This document shows, in pieces, positions 7,971-16,745 of a stretch of DNA of 64,000 nt; position 1 is the stretch's first letter; each line of letters begins with the position of its first letter. The translations under genes and the position numbers were made by a program. The notes beneath the pieces are model-generated. The model searched no databases. It saw only the letters and a list, made by a program, of their open reading frames with translations, and was not told the origin of the DNA. Source of the stretch: Longilinea sp964536805 (lineage in GTDB: Bacteria > Chloroflexota > Anaerolineae > Anaerolineales > Anaerolineaceae); the NCBI GenBank assembly GCA_964536805.1, contig CAZHYQ010000003.1:124001-188000 (forward strand), in the 5' to 3' direction.

Positions 7971-9458
7971 ATGATAAGCTCGTCCAGTCTACCTTCCACC
8001 CTGAATGTTTTATTCCTGGCCGCTGAGGCAGCTCCACTGATTAAGGTCGGCGGATTGGGAGACGTGGCAGGTTCGCTTCCCATTGCCTTGCGGGCTATTC
8101 CAAGCGACAAACTGGAAGGCCGAACGCTTGATGTCCGCCTGGTCATTCCCTATCATGCTGAGGTAGCCCGAAAACTGCCAGATCCCCAACCGGTCGCATC
8201 TTTCTTGGTCCAACATCCCAGTGGCCCAATCCCAACCAGAGCCTTCGTCACGTATGTGTCAGAAATGCCGGTTTACATGATTGAAGGGGCGCCCATTGGA
8301 ACGGAAGCCCCGGTTTACAGCGGCGATAATTATCTCGATGGCTTAAAATACACCTTTTTCTCGCTGGCAGCGGTTGAGCTGGCACGGCAGTTGAATTGGA
8401 AGCCCGATATTCTGCATGCAAACGACTGGCATACTGCACTTTCCGTGTTTCACCTGGCCCGGTGTCGGCTTTCCCGTGACCCTTTTTTCGCGCGGACTCG
8501 TTCAGTCCTCTCTGTCCACAACCTGCCCTTCATGGGTGCGGGAGCGGAACATGCATTGGATGAATTCGGCATTCACCCCGTTCGCGATCTGCGGCTGCCG
8601 GATTGGGCCAGGCAGTTTCCGCTTCCCCTTGGTTTGTTGGCTGCCGACCGGATCGTAGCAGTCTCCCCGACCTATGCGATGGAAATTCTCACGCCTGAAT
8701 TTGGCTGCGGCTTACAGGATTTTCTAAATTCAAGATCGTCGATCGTTTCAGGGATTCTAAATGGATTGGACCAGGACTCTTGGGACCCATCCATCGATGA
8801 TGCCCTGATTACCAAGTTCACCCTGGATTCTTTAGACTTGCGAGAAGGGAACAAGAAGGCGCTGCTGGATGAATTCGGTCTGGCCTATGATCCACAGATT
8901 CCGTTGATTATCCTGATCAGCCGGATGGATCCCCAAAAAGGTGTCGATCTGGCAGTGGATAGCTTGAAGGAAATGGCTGATCTTCCCTGGCAGGCGATAT
9001 TACTTGGTACAGGCGATCCGATATTGGAATCCGCCTGCCGCAGCCTGCAAGTTCAATTTCCCGATCGAGTTAGGGCTGCCATCCGTTTTGATACCCGCCT
9101 ATCCAGGCGACTGTACGCAGGTGGCGATCTCTTGTTGATGCCGTCACGCTACGAACCGTGCGGCCTGGCACAAATGATCGCCATGCGGTATGGCTGCATT
9201 CCGCTGGCACGTGCCACCGGCGGATTGCGCGATACCATTTTTGAAAATTCGCCAGATCGCCCTAACAATGGCTTCTTATTTGAAGAAATCAGCACAAGCG
9301 CTTTGAACGCCGCCTTGGAACGATCGTTACTCCATTTTTCAGACCGAAACTTTTGGCGGAAGTTCCAAATCAATGGCATGCGGCAGGATTTCTCGTGGGG
9401 GAAATCCGCGTTGGAGTACGCTAAACTATACTTTGATCTATGGGAGAATCAACGATGA
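7971..9458 (+). CDS. glgA: Glycogen synthase (GT5)
   Basis: Transfers glucose from a nucleotide sugar, normally ADP-glucose, to the growing alpha-1,4-glucan. The 495-residue protein begins with the hallmark substrate loop KVGGLGDVAGSLP (about 25-37). It has HANDWHTAL, LSVHNLPFMG, the second-domain ISRMDPQKGVDLA segment and the nucleotide-binding RYEPCGLAQMIAMRYG motif near 390-405. It is the first gene of glgA-glgC-malQ, starting 28 bases after the amidohydrolase stop with AAGAGA as a modest ribosome site. Its stop shares bases with the glgC start (ATGA). Confidence 0.95.
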   Translation: MISSSSLPSTLNVLFLAAEAAPLIKVGGLGDVAGSLPIALRAIPSDKLEGRTLDVRLVIPYHAEVARKLPDPQPVASFLVQHPSGPIPTRAFVTYVSEMPVYMIEGAPIGTEAPVYSGDNYLDGLKYTFFSLAAVELARQLNWKPDILHANDWHTALSVFHLARCRLSRDPFFARTRSVLSVHNLPFMGAGAEHALDEFGIHPVRDLRLPDWARQFPLPLGLLAADRIVAVSPTYAMEILTPEFGCGLQDFLNSRSSIVSGILNGLDQDSWDPSIDDALITKFTLDSLDLREGNKKALLDEFGLAYDPQIPLIILISRMDPQKGVDLAVDSLKEMADLPWQAILLGTGDPILESACRSLQVQFPDRVRAAIRFDTRLSRRLYAGGDLLLMPSRYEPCGLAQMIAMRYGCIPLARATGGLRDTIFENSPDRPNNGFLFEEISTSALNAALERSLLHFSDRNFWRKFQINGMRQDFSWGKSALEYAKLYFDLWENQR

Positions 9459-10711
9459 AAACTCGAGTGATCATCCTGGCAGGCGGCGAAGGAACCCGGT
9501 TAGGCGTTTTGACCGCCAAGCGTACCAAACCTGCAGTACCCTTCGCCGGAAAATACCGTATTATCGATTTTCCATTATCGAATTGCATCAATTCCGGGTT
9601 ATCCGATGTGATGATTGTTGCCCAGTATCGGCCCCACTCGCTGATCGAGCATATCGGGTCCGGTGGGCCGTGGGATTTGAACCGGGAATTCACAGGCGGG
9701 GTCAATATTTTGACGCCTTTCAGGAACCGGGCCAGCGCATGGTTTGGCGGCACGGCAGATGCAGTTCAACAAAATTTCACCTTTATCAAACGGGGAAATC
9801 CTGACCTGATCTTGATCCTTTCCGGGGATCATGTTTATTCCATGGATTACCGCGAGATGATCCAATTCCATCTGGAGCACCAGGCGGATTTGACGATGGG
9901 GACCATTCCAGTACCGATCGATGAGGCATCCCGCTTTGGCATTGTTGGAATCGGGCCAAATCAACGCGTAACATCCTTTGTTGAAAAACCGGCGGATCCC
10001 CCCTCCAACATGGCCAATATGGGCGTCTATATATTCAATCGCGATTTGCTGGATAAAGCCCTGTGGGATGATCATCTGAAACAGGACTCATCCCATGATT
10101 TCGGCAAGAACATCCTGCCGGATCTTATTCACCAGGGTCTGCGGGTTTTTGCATTCCCTTATACCGGCTACTGGGTGGATGTGGGTACAATTGGCACCTA
10201 TTGGCAGGCTCATATGGATTTGGTATGCAATCCGCCGGCTTTTGATTTGTACAATCCCCAATGGATCATCCATACCCGGTCGGAAGAACGCCCGCCGATG
10301 CGGATCTTAAAGAATGCGGTTGTCGAAGATAGTCTAATCAGTAATGGTTGCATTATCGAAGAGGGCGCCAGAGTCATGCGATCCATATTGAGCGCTGGCG
10401 TGGTGGTTGGTGCCAACAGCGTGGTGGAAGAATCCATCATCCTGACGGACTCGCAAATTGGAGCAGGCTCCACCGTTCAACGATGTGTAATTGATAAACT
10501 GGTTAAAATTGGCAATAACGCGGTCATTGGCGGCATTACCGATGGAGAACCAGCCATTGCCATGATCGGAAAGAAAGCTGCCATCCCATCCGGTATGTCG
10601 ATCGGTCCTGGATCAACAATTGGACCAGATGTAATTGCTGACGATTTTTCCGGGCTGGTGGTTGAACCAGGTGCTTACATCCAAACCAGGAGATTGCCCA
10701 ATGAAGTTTAA
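9455..10711 (+). CDS. glgC: Glucose-1-phosphate adenylyltransferase
   Basis: Makes ADP-glucose from glucose-1-phosphate and ATP, the committed step of bacterial glycogen synthesis. ATG 9455 is preferred over the in-frame ATG at 9440 because GGGAGA (9442-9447) is correctly spaced and the start overlaps the glgA stop as ATGA. The 418-residue protein has the pyrophosphorylase loop GGEGTRLGVLTAKRTKPAVP, GTADAVQQN, SGDHVYSMDY, the FVEKPA sugar-phosphate motif and a C-terminal left-handed beta-helix of hexapeptide repeats. The N-terminal Arg/Lys-rich loop suggests allosteric control as in other GlgC enzymes. Confidence 0.95.
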   Translation: MKTRVIILAGGEGTRLGVLTAKRTKPAVPFAGKYRIIDFPLSNCINSGLSDVMIVAQYRPHSLIEHIGSGGPWDLNREFTGGVNILTPFRNRASAWFGGTADAVQQNFTFIKRGNPDLILILSGDHVYSMDYREMIQFHLEHQADLTMGTIPVPIDEASRFGIVGIGPNQRVTSFVEKPADPPSNMANMGVYIFNRDLLDKALWDDHLKQDSSHDFGKNILPDLIHQGLRVFAFPYTGYWVDVGTIGTYWQAHMDLVCNPPAFDLYNPQWIIHTRSEERPPMRILKNAVVEDSLISNGCIIEEGARVMRSILSAGVVVGANSVVEESIILTDSQIGAGSTVQRCVIDKLVKIGNNAVIGGITDGEPAIAMIGKKAAIPSGMSIGPGSTIGPDVIADDFSGLVVEPGAYIQTRRLPNEV

Positions 10712-12233
10712 ACGCTCTTCAGGCATCATTCTTCACCCCACCAGTCTTCCCGGGCCGGATGGCATTGGCGATCTGGGTCCAGAGGCATACCGATGGATTG
10801 ATTTTCTCGCTGGCGCAGAATGCGGATTATGGCAGGTTCTTCCATTAGGTCCCACCGGATATGGCGATTCGCCCTATCAGTGTTTTTCCGCCTTTGCAGG
10901 AAATCCCTTCCTCGTCAGCCCGGCTCTGTTGATGCAGGATGGTTTGCTGAAGCGCGAGGATTTTTCCGGCCGGCCTTCATTTGCGGCTGATGAAGTGGAT
11001 TACGGCCAGGTCATCCCCTGGAAACTTACCCTACTGGACCGGGCGGCTGGACGGTTTGAGAAATCAGCCGATGCAGATTTAAAGAAGGAATTTGCGGCTT
11101 TTCAACAAGAACAATCGGACTGGCTGCAGGATTTTGCCTTATTTATGGCGATCAAGGAATCGCAAGGCGGCGTTGCCTGGAACCAATGGCCGGAACCCTT
11201 CCGCCGCCGTGACCCAAAGGCTATCGATCAATTCATCAAGAATAACCAGCCGAACTTGAAGCGCCATGTTCTCCGGCAGTTCTTCTTTTTCCGCCAATGG
11301 CAATCGCTGCGCGAATATGCCCACCAGCAGGGAATACAAATCATCGGCGATATCCCGATTTTTGTAGCTTATGACAGCGCGGATGCCTGGGGAAACAAAG
11401 ATCTATTCTACCTGGATGAAAATGGCCAGCCCAGCGTGGTGGCCGGGGTTCCACCGGATTACTTCTCGCCGACCGGACAACTATGGGGAAATCCTCTTTA
11501 CCGATGGGAAGTGCACCAGGCCAGCGGGTATGCCTGGTGGATCAAGCGCATCAAAGCTACGCTCAAGCTTTTTGATATCATCCGCCTGGATCATTTCCGA
11601 GGTTTTGCCGGCTATTATGAAATCCCTTATGGTCTTCCAACTGCAGAAATTGGCACCTGGGTCCGCGGGCCGGGCAAGGATATTTTCGAAAAGATTCAAC
11701 AAGCTCTGGGCGATCTGCCCATTATCGCTGAAGATCTGGGTGAAATCACCAGTGATGTCATTGAACTTCGCGAACATTTTGGTTTGCCCGGGATGAAGAT
11801 ACTTCAATTTGCTTTTGCAGGCGATTCCACAGAGCCCTTCCTTCCCCACAACTACCCGGTTAATTGCGTCGCGTACACTGGCACGCATGATAACGACACA
11901 ACCCGCGGGTGGTATGACAATGCTCCCGAAGCCGAACAGGATTATTGCCGGCGCTATTTGGCGCGTTCAGGAGAGGATATTGCCTGGGACATGATTCGCG
12001 CCGTTTGGAGTTCGGTTGCATCATTTACATTGGCGCCAATGCAGGATTTTCTCAATCTTGACACAAAGGCAAGGATGAACATGCCGGGCAAGCTTGGGGG
12101 CAATTGGGCTTGGCGCATGCAGGCTGATGCTCTGTCTGCCCGGTTGCAAGCACGCATCAAGGAACAGAATACGCTTTACCGCAGATCGGTTGGACCAGAG
12201 GCTCTTGCCCCGCCGAAAAAACCGACCTACTAG
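10701..12233 (+). CDS. malQ: 4-alpha-glucanotransferase (GH77)
   Basis: Disproportionates maltodextrins by moving alpha-1,4-glucan chains, here with the glycogen genes. ATG 10701 overlaps the glgC end by 11 bases and has AGGAGA at 10688-10693. The 510-residue protein starts FKRSSGIILHPTSLPG, typical of bacterial GH77. It holds DIPIFVAYDSADAW, the nucleophile region RLDHFRG, the acid/base region EDLGEIT and THDNDT. The gene is followed by a strong bidirectional terminator shared with the convergent EamA gene. Confidence 0.95.
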   Translation: MKFKRSSGIILHPTSLPGPDGIGDLGPEAYRWIDFLAGAECGLWQVLPLGPTGYGDSPYQCFSAFAGNPFLVSPALLMQDGLLKREDFSGRPSFAADEVDYGQVIPWKLTLLDRAAGRFEKSADADLKKEFAAFQQEQSDWLQDFALFMAIKESQGGVAWNQWPEPFRRRDPKAIDQFIKNNQPNLKRHVLRQFFFFRQWQSLREYAHQQGIQIIGDIPIFVAYDSADAWGNKDLFYLDENGQPSVVAGVPPDYFSPTGQLWGNPLYRWEVHQASGYAWWIKRIKATLKLFDIIRLDHFRGFAGYYEIPYGLPTAEIGTWVRGPGKDIFEKIQQALGDLPIIAEDLGEITSDVIELREHFGLPGMKILQFAFAGDSTEPFLPHNYPVNCVAYTGTHDNDTTRGWYDNAPEAEQDYCRRYLARSGEDIAWDMIRAVWSSVASFTLAPMQDFLNLDTKARMNMPGKLGGNWAWRMQADALSARLQARIKEQNTLYRRSVGPEALAPPKKPTY

Positions 12234-12241
12234 GAAAATCC

Positions 12242-12271
12242 AAAAAGCCGACCTCAGAGGTCGGCTTTTTT
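12242..12271. terminator. Bidirectional terminator between malQ and the EamA gene
   Basis: AAAAAGCCGACCT and AGGTCGGCTTTTT form a perfect 13-bp stem with a CAG loop. Runs of A and T on the two sides allow termination in both directions. Its 3' edge overlaps the EamA stop codon. Confidence 0.92.
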
Positions 12272-13265
12272 ATGCTGTGTTGGACCCGCGAACTGTAATA
12301 AAGATACCCAAAAGAATTAAAACACCGCCTGTCAATTCAATCCAGGAAGGCGTCTCGCGTAAAATGAAAAGAGCTAAAATCGTTGTGCCGATCGGTTCGC
12401 CTAATAATGCCACCGAAACCGTGGCAGCCGGCAAATAACCGAGCGCCCAATTATAGGAACTGTGACCCAACAACTGCGGTCCTAATGCCAGACCAAGCAA
12501 ACATAACCAGATCCAAGGAGAAAAAACCTGGAAGCTGCCTCCAGATGAGTGAAGGCCGATAAAGTTGTAGCCCGAAATAAATGCCAAGACGAATAATGCT
12601 ACAGCTGCAACGCCATAAACGCAAAGAATATAAACAGGTAAAGTTAACGTTGGCCGGACACGCCGGCCTATGACAAGGTAACCTGCCGCGCAGACCGCCC
12701 CTACCAGCGCAAGCAGGTTGCCTGTAAGATTCCTGCCAGTCCACCAATCCGCCGTTAGGCTGCAAACCAGATGTCCTGCGGTCATGCCGCAGCTGCCGCT
12801 CATTGCCACCAGTAAACTGCCCATGAGTGCAAATCCAAGCCCCAGCCAAATCGCCGGCGAGATTTTTTCACGTAAAAGGATTGGAGAGACCAAAGCCACC
12901 CACAATGGTGTCGTCGCAACCAGCACCACCGAACTGGCAACTGTGGTAAATTCGAGCGAGGTGATCCAGGCAGCAAAATGGAGTGCCAAAAGGCAACCCG
13001 CCAGGATTAAGGACAACCTCTGCTTATTGGAGAGCGAAACCAATTCCTTGCCATTTCGCCGCAATGTGATCGGCAGCAAAACCAAACTTGCAATGCTAAG
13101 CCGGTATGCGGCAATAACCAGCGATGGAGCTTCTTTTTGGGCTATCCGGATTAAGATGGAAGCCGAAGATACCGCTAGAATCCCAAAAGCCAGAACCAGG
13201 TATGCCGAAATGGGCCGGTGAGAGGAGTTCGTTTTCAATGGATGCGCCTGTAATACGCTTGACAA
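12270..13265 (-). CDS. EamA/DMT-family transporter
   Basis: A 331-residue integral membrane protein with ten predicted hydrophobic helices in two homologous halves, the EamA (drug/metabolite transporter) layout. The second half has the usual motif PQLLGHSSYNWALGYLPA followed by LLGEPIGTTILALFIL. Such proteins export amino acids, nucleobases or other metabolites; the substrate cannot be read here. The start is uncertain: TTG 13265 lies inside the divergent sod promoter and lacks a clear ribosome site; TTG at 13238 is an alternative. Confidence 0.85.
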   Translation of the reverse strand: MSSVLQAHPLKTNSSHRPISAYLVLAFGILAVSSASILIRIAQKEAPSLVIAAYRLSIASLVLLPITLRRNGKELVSLSNKQRLSLILAGCLLALHFAAWITSLEFTTVASSVVLVATTPLWVALVSPILLREKISPAIWLGLGFALMGSLLVAMSGSCGMTAGHLVCSLTADWWTGRNLTGNLLALVGAVCAAGYLVIGRRVRPTLTLPVYILCVYGVAAVALFVLAFISGYNFIGLHSSGGSFQVFSPWIWLCLLGLALGPQLLGHSSYNWALGYLPAATVSVALLGEPIGTTILALFILRETPSWIELTGGVLILLGIFITVRGSNTA

Positions 13266-13287
13266 ACGTTTACCGTAAAGCTAGAAT
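13259..13287 (+). promoter_or_regulatory. Near-consensus promoter for superoxide dismutase
   Basis: TTGACA (13259-13264), a 17-base spacer and TAGAAT (13282-13287). Transcription would start near 13294, giving a leader of about 60 bases. The -35 box overlaps the proposed TTG start of the divergent EamA gene. Confidence 0.78.
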
Positions 13288-13352
13288 TTAGACAGTCAAA
13301 GGGAAAATTGCACCTTAACATTATTTATAGTTCGCTTTTAGGAGGTATTGGA

Positions 13353-13961
13353 ATGGCGTTTGAACTTCCCCAACTGCCGTATGCTTTTGATGCGCTTGAG
13401 CCTTGGATCGATGCTCGCACCGTTGAGATTCATTATACCAAGCACCATATGACCTACCTGACAAACCTCAACAACGCTTTAAGCAGCCAACCTGATTTAT
13501 CCAAATTATCGGTGGAAAGTTTGCTCATGGATTTGAATGCCGTCCCCGAGGCCGTGCGTACCGCGGTACGCAATAATGGCGGCGGTTATTACAACCATAT
13601 TGTGTATTGGAGTGTAATGGGACCGGGAAAAGGCGGAAATCCGGTTGGAAAACTGGCAAAGGCGATCGAAAAATCGTTTGGCAGCGTTACTGGTATGAAG
13701 GAACAGATCGAAAAGGCTGGTTTAGGACGATTTGGCAGCGGCTGGGCCTGGCTCAGCAAACGAGCAAATGGCGATCTTGTCGTGCATTCCACGCCGAATC
13801 AGGATACTCCCCTTGCGGAGGGGATGTTGCCCGTGATTGGCGTGGATGTTTGGGAACACGCGTACTACCTAAAGTATCAAAACCGCCGGGCAGAATACTT
13901 GACCAATTGGTGGAATTTAGTAGATTGGGAGGAAGCTGAACGGCGTTACGTTGAAAGCTAA
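13353..13961 (+). CDS. sodA: Superoxide dismutase, Mn/Fe family (Mn-type residues)
   Basis: Dismutates superoxide to oxygen and peroxide, useful to an anaerobe during oxygen exposure. ATG 13353 follows GGAGGT at 13341-13346. The 202-residue protein has the ligand motifs HYTKHH, the NH pair in GGGYYNHIVYW, and DVWEHAYY. The glycine before YYNH together with the Gln in PNQDTPL is the pattern of Mn-type rather than Fe-type enzymes, but metal preference needs assay. It carries its own strong promoter. Confidence 0.95.
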   Translation: MAFELPQLPYAFDALEPWIDARTVEIHYTKHHMTYLTNLNNALSSQPDLSKLSVESLLMDLNAVPEAVRTAVRNNGGGYYNHIVYWSVMGPGKGGNPVGKLAKAIEKSFGSVTGMKEQIEKAGLGRFGSGWAWLSKRANGDLVVHSTPNQDTPLAEGMLPVIGVDVWEHAYYLKYQNRRAEYLTNWWNLVDWEEAERRYVES

Positions 13962-14002
13962 CCCATCCATTTCCCTATTTTTTCAAATTGTTGGAGGAAC
14001 CC

Positions 14003-14413
14003 ATGACTCACGTTATTACCAGCTTGTGTTTGCGTGATGGCGGATGCGCCACCGTTTGCCCCGTGGAATGCATTGTGCCGGGTAACCCTGTCGACCAGCA
14101 CCCGCTATACTACATCGACCCAGACACCTGTATTGATTGCGGTGCTTGCGTGCCGGAATGCCCCTGGGCGGCAATTTTCCCTGAAGACGAGGTTCCTTCA
14201 GCCTACAAAGCCAAAGGCGGCGAATATCTTTCCATGCCGGTTGGCACGGCTGGCTTTACCACCGTTTATGACGGTCACAACCATGATGGCGATGCGGTTC
14301 ACCTGGAAGCAACCCGCTTATTAGCCGCGGGCGAGGTGATTGACCTCACGCCGGATACAGCCATAAATGCCGACTTCTTTAAGAATGGTCCTGGATATAA
14401 CGCAGCAAGCTAA
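14003..14413 (+). CDS. Ferredoxin with two iron-sulfur cluster motifs
   Basis: A 136-residue electron carrier. ATG 14003 follows GGAGGA (13993-13998); an earlier in-frame TTG at 13988 would contain that site. The first motif, CLRDGGCATVCPVEC (about 9-23), and the second, CIDCGACVPECP (about 46-57), are the pattern of 7Fe/8Fe dicluster ferredoxins. The C-terminal 75 residues form an extra tail with no motif I recognise. It lies directly after sod and may be co-transcribed with it. A clear terminator follows. Confidence 0.9.
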   Translation: MTHVITSLCLRDGGCATVCPVECIVPGNPVDQHPLYYIDPDTCIDCGACVPECPWAAIFPEDEVPSAYKAKGGEYLSMPVGTAGFTTVYDGHNHDGDAVHLEATRLLAAGEVIDLTPDTAINADFFKNGPGYNAAS

Positions 14414-14430
14414 ATGATTCAGTAATTGCA

Positions 14431-14464
14431 AAGAGGAAGTCAAATTGACTTCCTCTTTCTATTT
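14431..14464 (+). terminator. Terminator after the ferredoxin gene
   Basis: AAGAGGAAGTC and its complement form a perfect 11-bp stem with an AAATT loop, followed by a T-rich tail. It separates ferredoxin from the downstream lyase gene. Confidence 0.85.
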
Positions 14465-14477
14465 TCGGAGGCATTCG

Positions 14478-15935
14478 TTGAGCGATCTAAAACAAAACCA
14501 ACGCGTGGAAAAAGATTCGCTGGGAGAAGTGATCGTTCCCATCGACGCATTGTTCGGCGCCCAGACGCAGCGGGCGGTGGACAATTTTCCGATTTCCGGG
14601 CTTAAACCCTGGCGGGCCTTTATCTGGTCAATTGCTCTTATCAAACGGGCCGCAGCAGATGTTCACAAAGATTTAGGATTGCTGGACGCTGAGCGCGCCA
14701 ATGCAATATCGAAAGCTGCCGGTGAAGTCATGGAAGGCCGATGGGATGACCAGTTTGTGGTTGATCCGTTTCAGGCAGGTGCCGGAACAAGCCACAATAT
14801 GAATGCCAACGAGGTTATCGCAAACCGTGCCACACAATTGTTGGGTGGAAAACTGGGAGAATACCGCATCAATCCCAACGACCATGTCAATATGTCGCAA
14901 TCCACCAATGACACCATTCCAACAGCCATCCGTTTGGGTTGTCTATGGCGGTTAGGCGAACTCGACCAAGCGCTGGCTAATTTGGCGCTGGCTCTGAAGA
15001 AGAAATCCGAAGAGTTTGACCCGATTGTCAAATCCGGGCGAACTCACCTGCAGGATGCGGTTCCAGTCCGGCTTGGCCAGGAATTTGGCGCTTACAGCCG
15101 GGCCGTCGAACGCGACCGTGATCGCGTTATGCGAAGTGCTGAAGGACTGCGCCGTTTAGGGATTGGCGGCACTGCCACTGGCACAGGGCTGAATGCCCCA
15201 GCGGAATACCATAGCCGCATGGTCAAGCGGCTCTCTGAGCTTTCAGGCCTTCCTCTTTATACATCCGATAACCTTTTCGAGACGATGCAATCGATGGCTG
15301 ATGCAGTCGATTTTTCAGCATCCCTGCGCACCACCGCTGTGACCCTGATCCGCATTGCCAACGATTTTCGCCTGCTCTCCTCTGGACCGTCCACCGGGTT
15401 GGACGAAATTCGATTGCCAGCCGTTCAGCCAGGCTCCAGCATCATGCCAGGTAAGGTAAATCCCGTGCTGGCAGAAATGCTGGACATGGCGATGTTTCAT
15501 ATCATTGGGTGCGATACAACCATCAGCCTGGCGGCGCAGGCCGGTCAGCTTGAACTGAACGTCATGATGCCGATTATTGCGCACAATTTGTTCGAAGCGA
15601 TGCAAGTTATGATAGGCGCTGTAAACGCTTTCACCGATAAATGCGTTTCCGGCTTAACCGCCAACCGGGAAAAGGCTGAGGGTTGGTTATCGCGAAATAC
15701 AATATTAGTGACGGCGATGAATCCCATTATCGGATATGCAGCCGGTGCCGCCCTGGTAAAGGAGGCACTCAAGCGTGATTTGACCATTCAAGAAGTGGCA
15801 TTGGAGAAAGCCCGCCAGGGGTTGCTCAAACGCTCCACAGGCGAACTCCTGGATGAAAACGAAGTTCTCGCCGTTTTCAGCGATCTGAGGAAATTTACCG
15901 AAGGCGGCATGGTTGGCGCAGGCGGAGGCGGTTAA
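14478..15935 (+). CDS. aspA: Aspartase/fumarase superfamily lyase, probably aspartate ammonia-lyase
   Basis: The TTG at 14478 has GGAGG six bases upstream; an earlier TTG at 14445 lies inside the terminator stem, so it is rejected. The 485-residue protein carries the superfamily signature GSSIMPGKVNPV, GRTHLQDAVPVRLGQEF, and PNDHVNMSQSTNDT. Class II fumarases read QTGSGTQxNMN in the first conserved region; this protein reads QAGAGTSHNMNANEVIANRA, which is closer to aspartases, so deamination of aspartate to fumarate is the more likely reaction. Fumarase activity cannot be excluded from sequence alone. Confidence 0.85.
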   Translation: MSDLKQNQRVEKDSLGEVIVPIDALFGAQTQRAVDNFPISGLKPWRAFIWSIALIKRAAADVHKDLGLLDAERANAISKAAGEVMEGRWDDQFVVDPFQAGAGTSHNMNANEVIANRATQLLGGKLGEYRINPNDHVNMSQSTNDTIPTAIRLGCLWRLGELDQALANLALALKKKSEEFDPIVKSGRTHLQDAVPVRLGQEFGAYSRAVERDRDRVMRSAEGLRRLGIGGTATGTGLNAPAEYHSRMVKRLSELSGLPLYTSDNLFETMQSMADAVDFSASLRTTAVTLIRIANDFRLLSSGPSTGLDEIRLPAVQPGSSIMPGKVNPVLAEMLDMAMFHIIGCDTTISLAAQAGQLELNVMMPIIAHNLFEAMQVMIGAVNAFTDKCVSGLTANREKAEGWLSRNTILVTAMNPIIGYAAGAALVKEALKRDLTIQEVALEKARQGLLKRSTGELLDENEVLAVFSDLRKFTEGGMVGAGGGG

Positions 15936-15960
15936 GCCGAACGAATAAATTATCCTCCCG

Positions 15961-16707
15961 CTATAACTGGCTCTCTTCGTGAGCGTGGATTGCGGCGCCA
16001 ATAATTCCAGCCTGATTTAATAACTGGGCTGGAATTAATTTTGCCCGCGTATTCAAGTGGGCAAGGAACCGTTCTGATTCTTTGCTTGCGCCGCCGCCCA
16101 GGATGATCAAATCGGGCGACATTAGCGCTTCGATCCGTTCAAGGTATTCCTGGAAACGATCCGCCCACTCTTCCCAGGATAAATCCTTGCGCTTGCGGGC
16201 TGCGTCCGAGGCGCGTTTTTCAGCATCCTTGCCGCGGATTTCAATATGACCAAGCTCGGTGTTGGGAACCAGATGCCCGTCGGTAAAAACAGCCGATCCG
16301 ATGCCAGTGCCCAATGTCAACATGATCACAACGCCGCGATTAAGGTCACGGCCTGCGCCAAAGCGCATTTCGGCCACGCCTGCAGCATCGGCATCATTGA
16401 CGGCGAAGGCGGGCATTCCAATAGTCTTACCTATAAGGGAATTAATGTTAATTTCAATCCAATCCGGGTCAATATTGGCCGCAGAATAGCAAACACCGTG
16501 AATGACAACAGCCGGAAACCCCAGACCAACCGGTCCGTGGTATGAAAAATTCTCGACAACCTGAGCAACGGTCGCGGCCACATCATTCGGACTAGCACCT
16601 TCCGGCGTGGCCAGTCGAAAACGTTCGGTGGTGATTTCGCCCGTATTGACATCCACCAATGCGCCTTTGATTCCTGAACCGCCGATATCGATTCCTAGTA
16701 TTTCCAT
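15961..16707 (-). CDS. ppgK: Polyphosphate glucokinase-type ROK kinase
   Basis: A 248-residue ROK-family sugar kinase that phosphorylates glucose, with the length and layout of polyphosphate-dependent enzymes. Motifs: GIDIGGSGIKG (4-14) for phosphoryl-donor binding, NDADAAGVAEM, LTLGTGIGSA, and ELGHIEIRGKDAEKRAS, whose basic stretch is typical of PpgK. The ROK zinc cysteine cluster is absent, as expected for PpgK. Ribosome site AGGAG precedes the ATG. It is the last gene of the minus-strand group with mltG, ruvX and the baseplate-J-like gene, and could feed the nearby glycogen genes with glucose-6-phosphate. Confidence 0.9.
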   Translation of the reverse strand: MEILGIDIGGSGIKGALVDVNTGEITTERFRLATPEGASPNDVAATVAQVVENFSYHGPVGLGFPAVVIHGVCYSAANIDPDWIEININSLIGKTIGMPAFAVNDADAAGVAEMRFGAGRDLNRGVVIMLTLGTGIGSAVFTDGHLVPNTELGHIEIRGKDAEKRASDAARKRKDLSWEEWADRFQEYLERIEALMSPDLIILGGGASKESERFLAHLNTRAKLIPAQLLNQAGIIGAAIHAHEESQL

Positions 16708-16745
16708 AAAAAGCTCCTTAGCCTGGACAAAAAAGGATGGATTGG

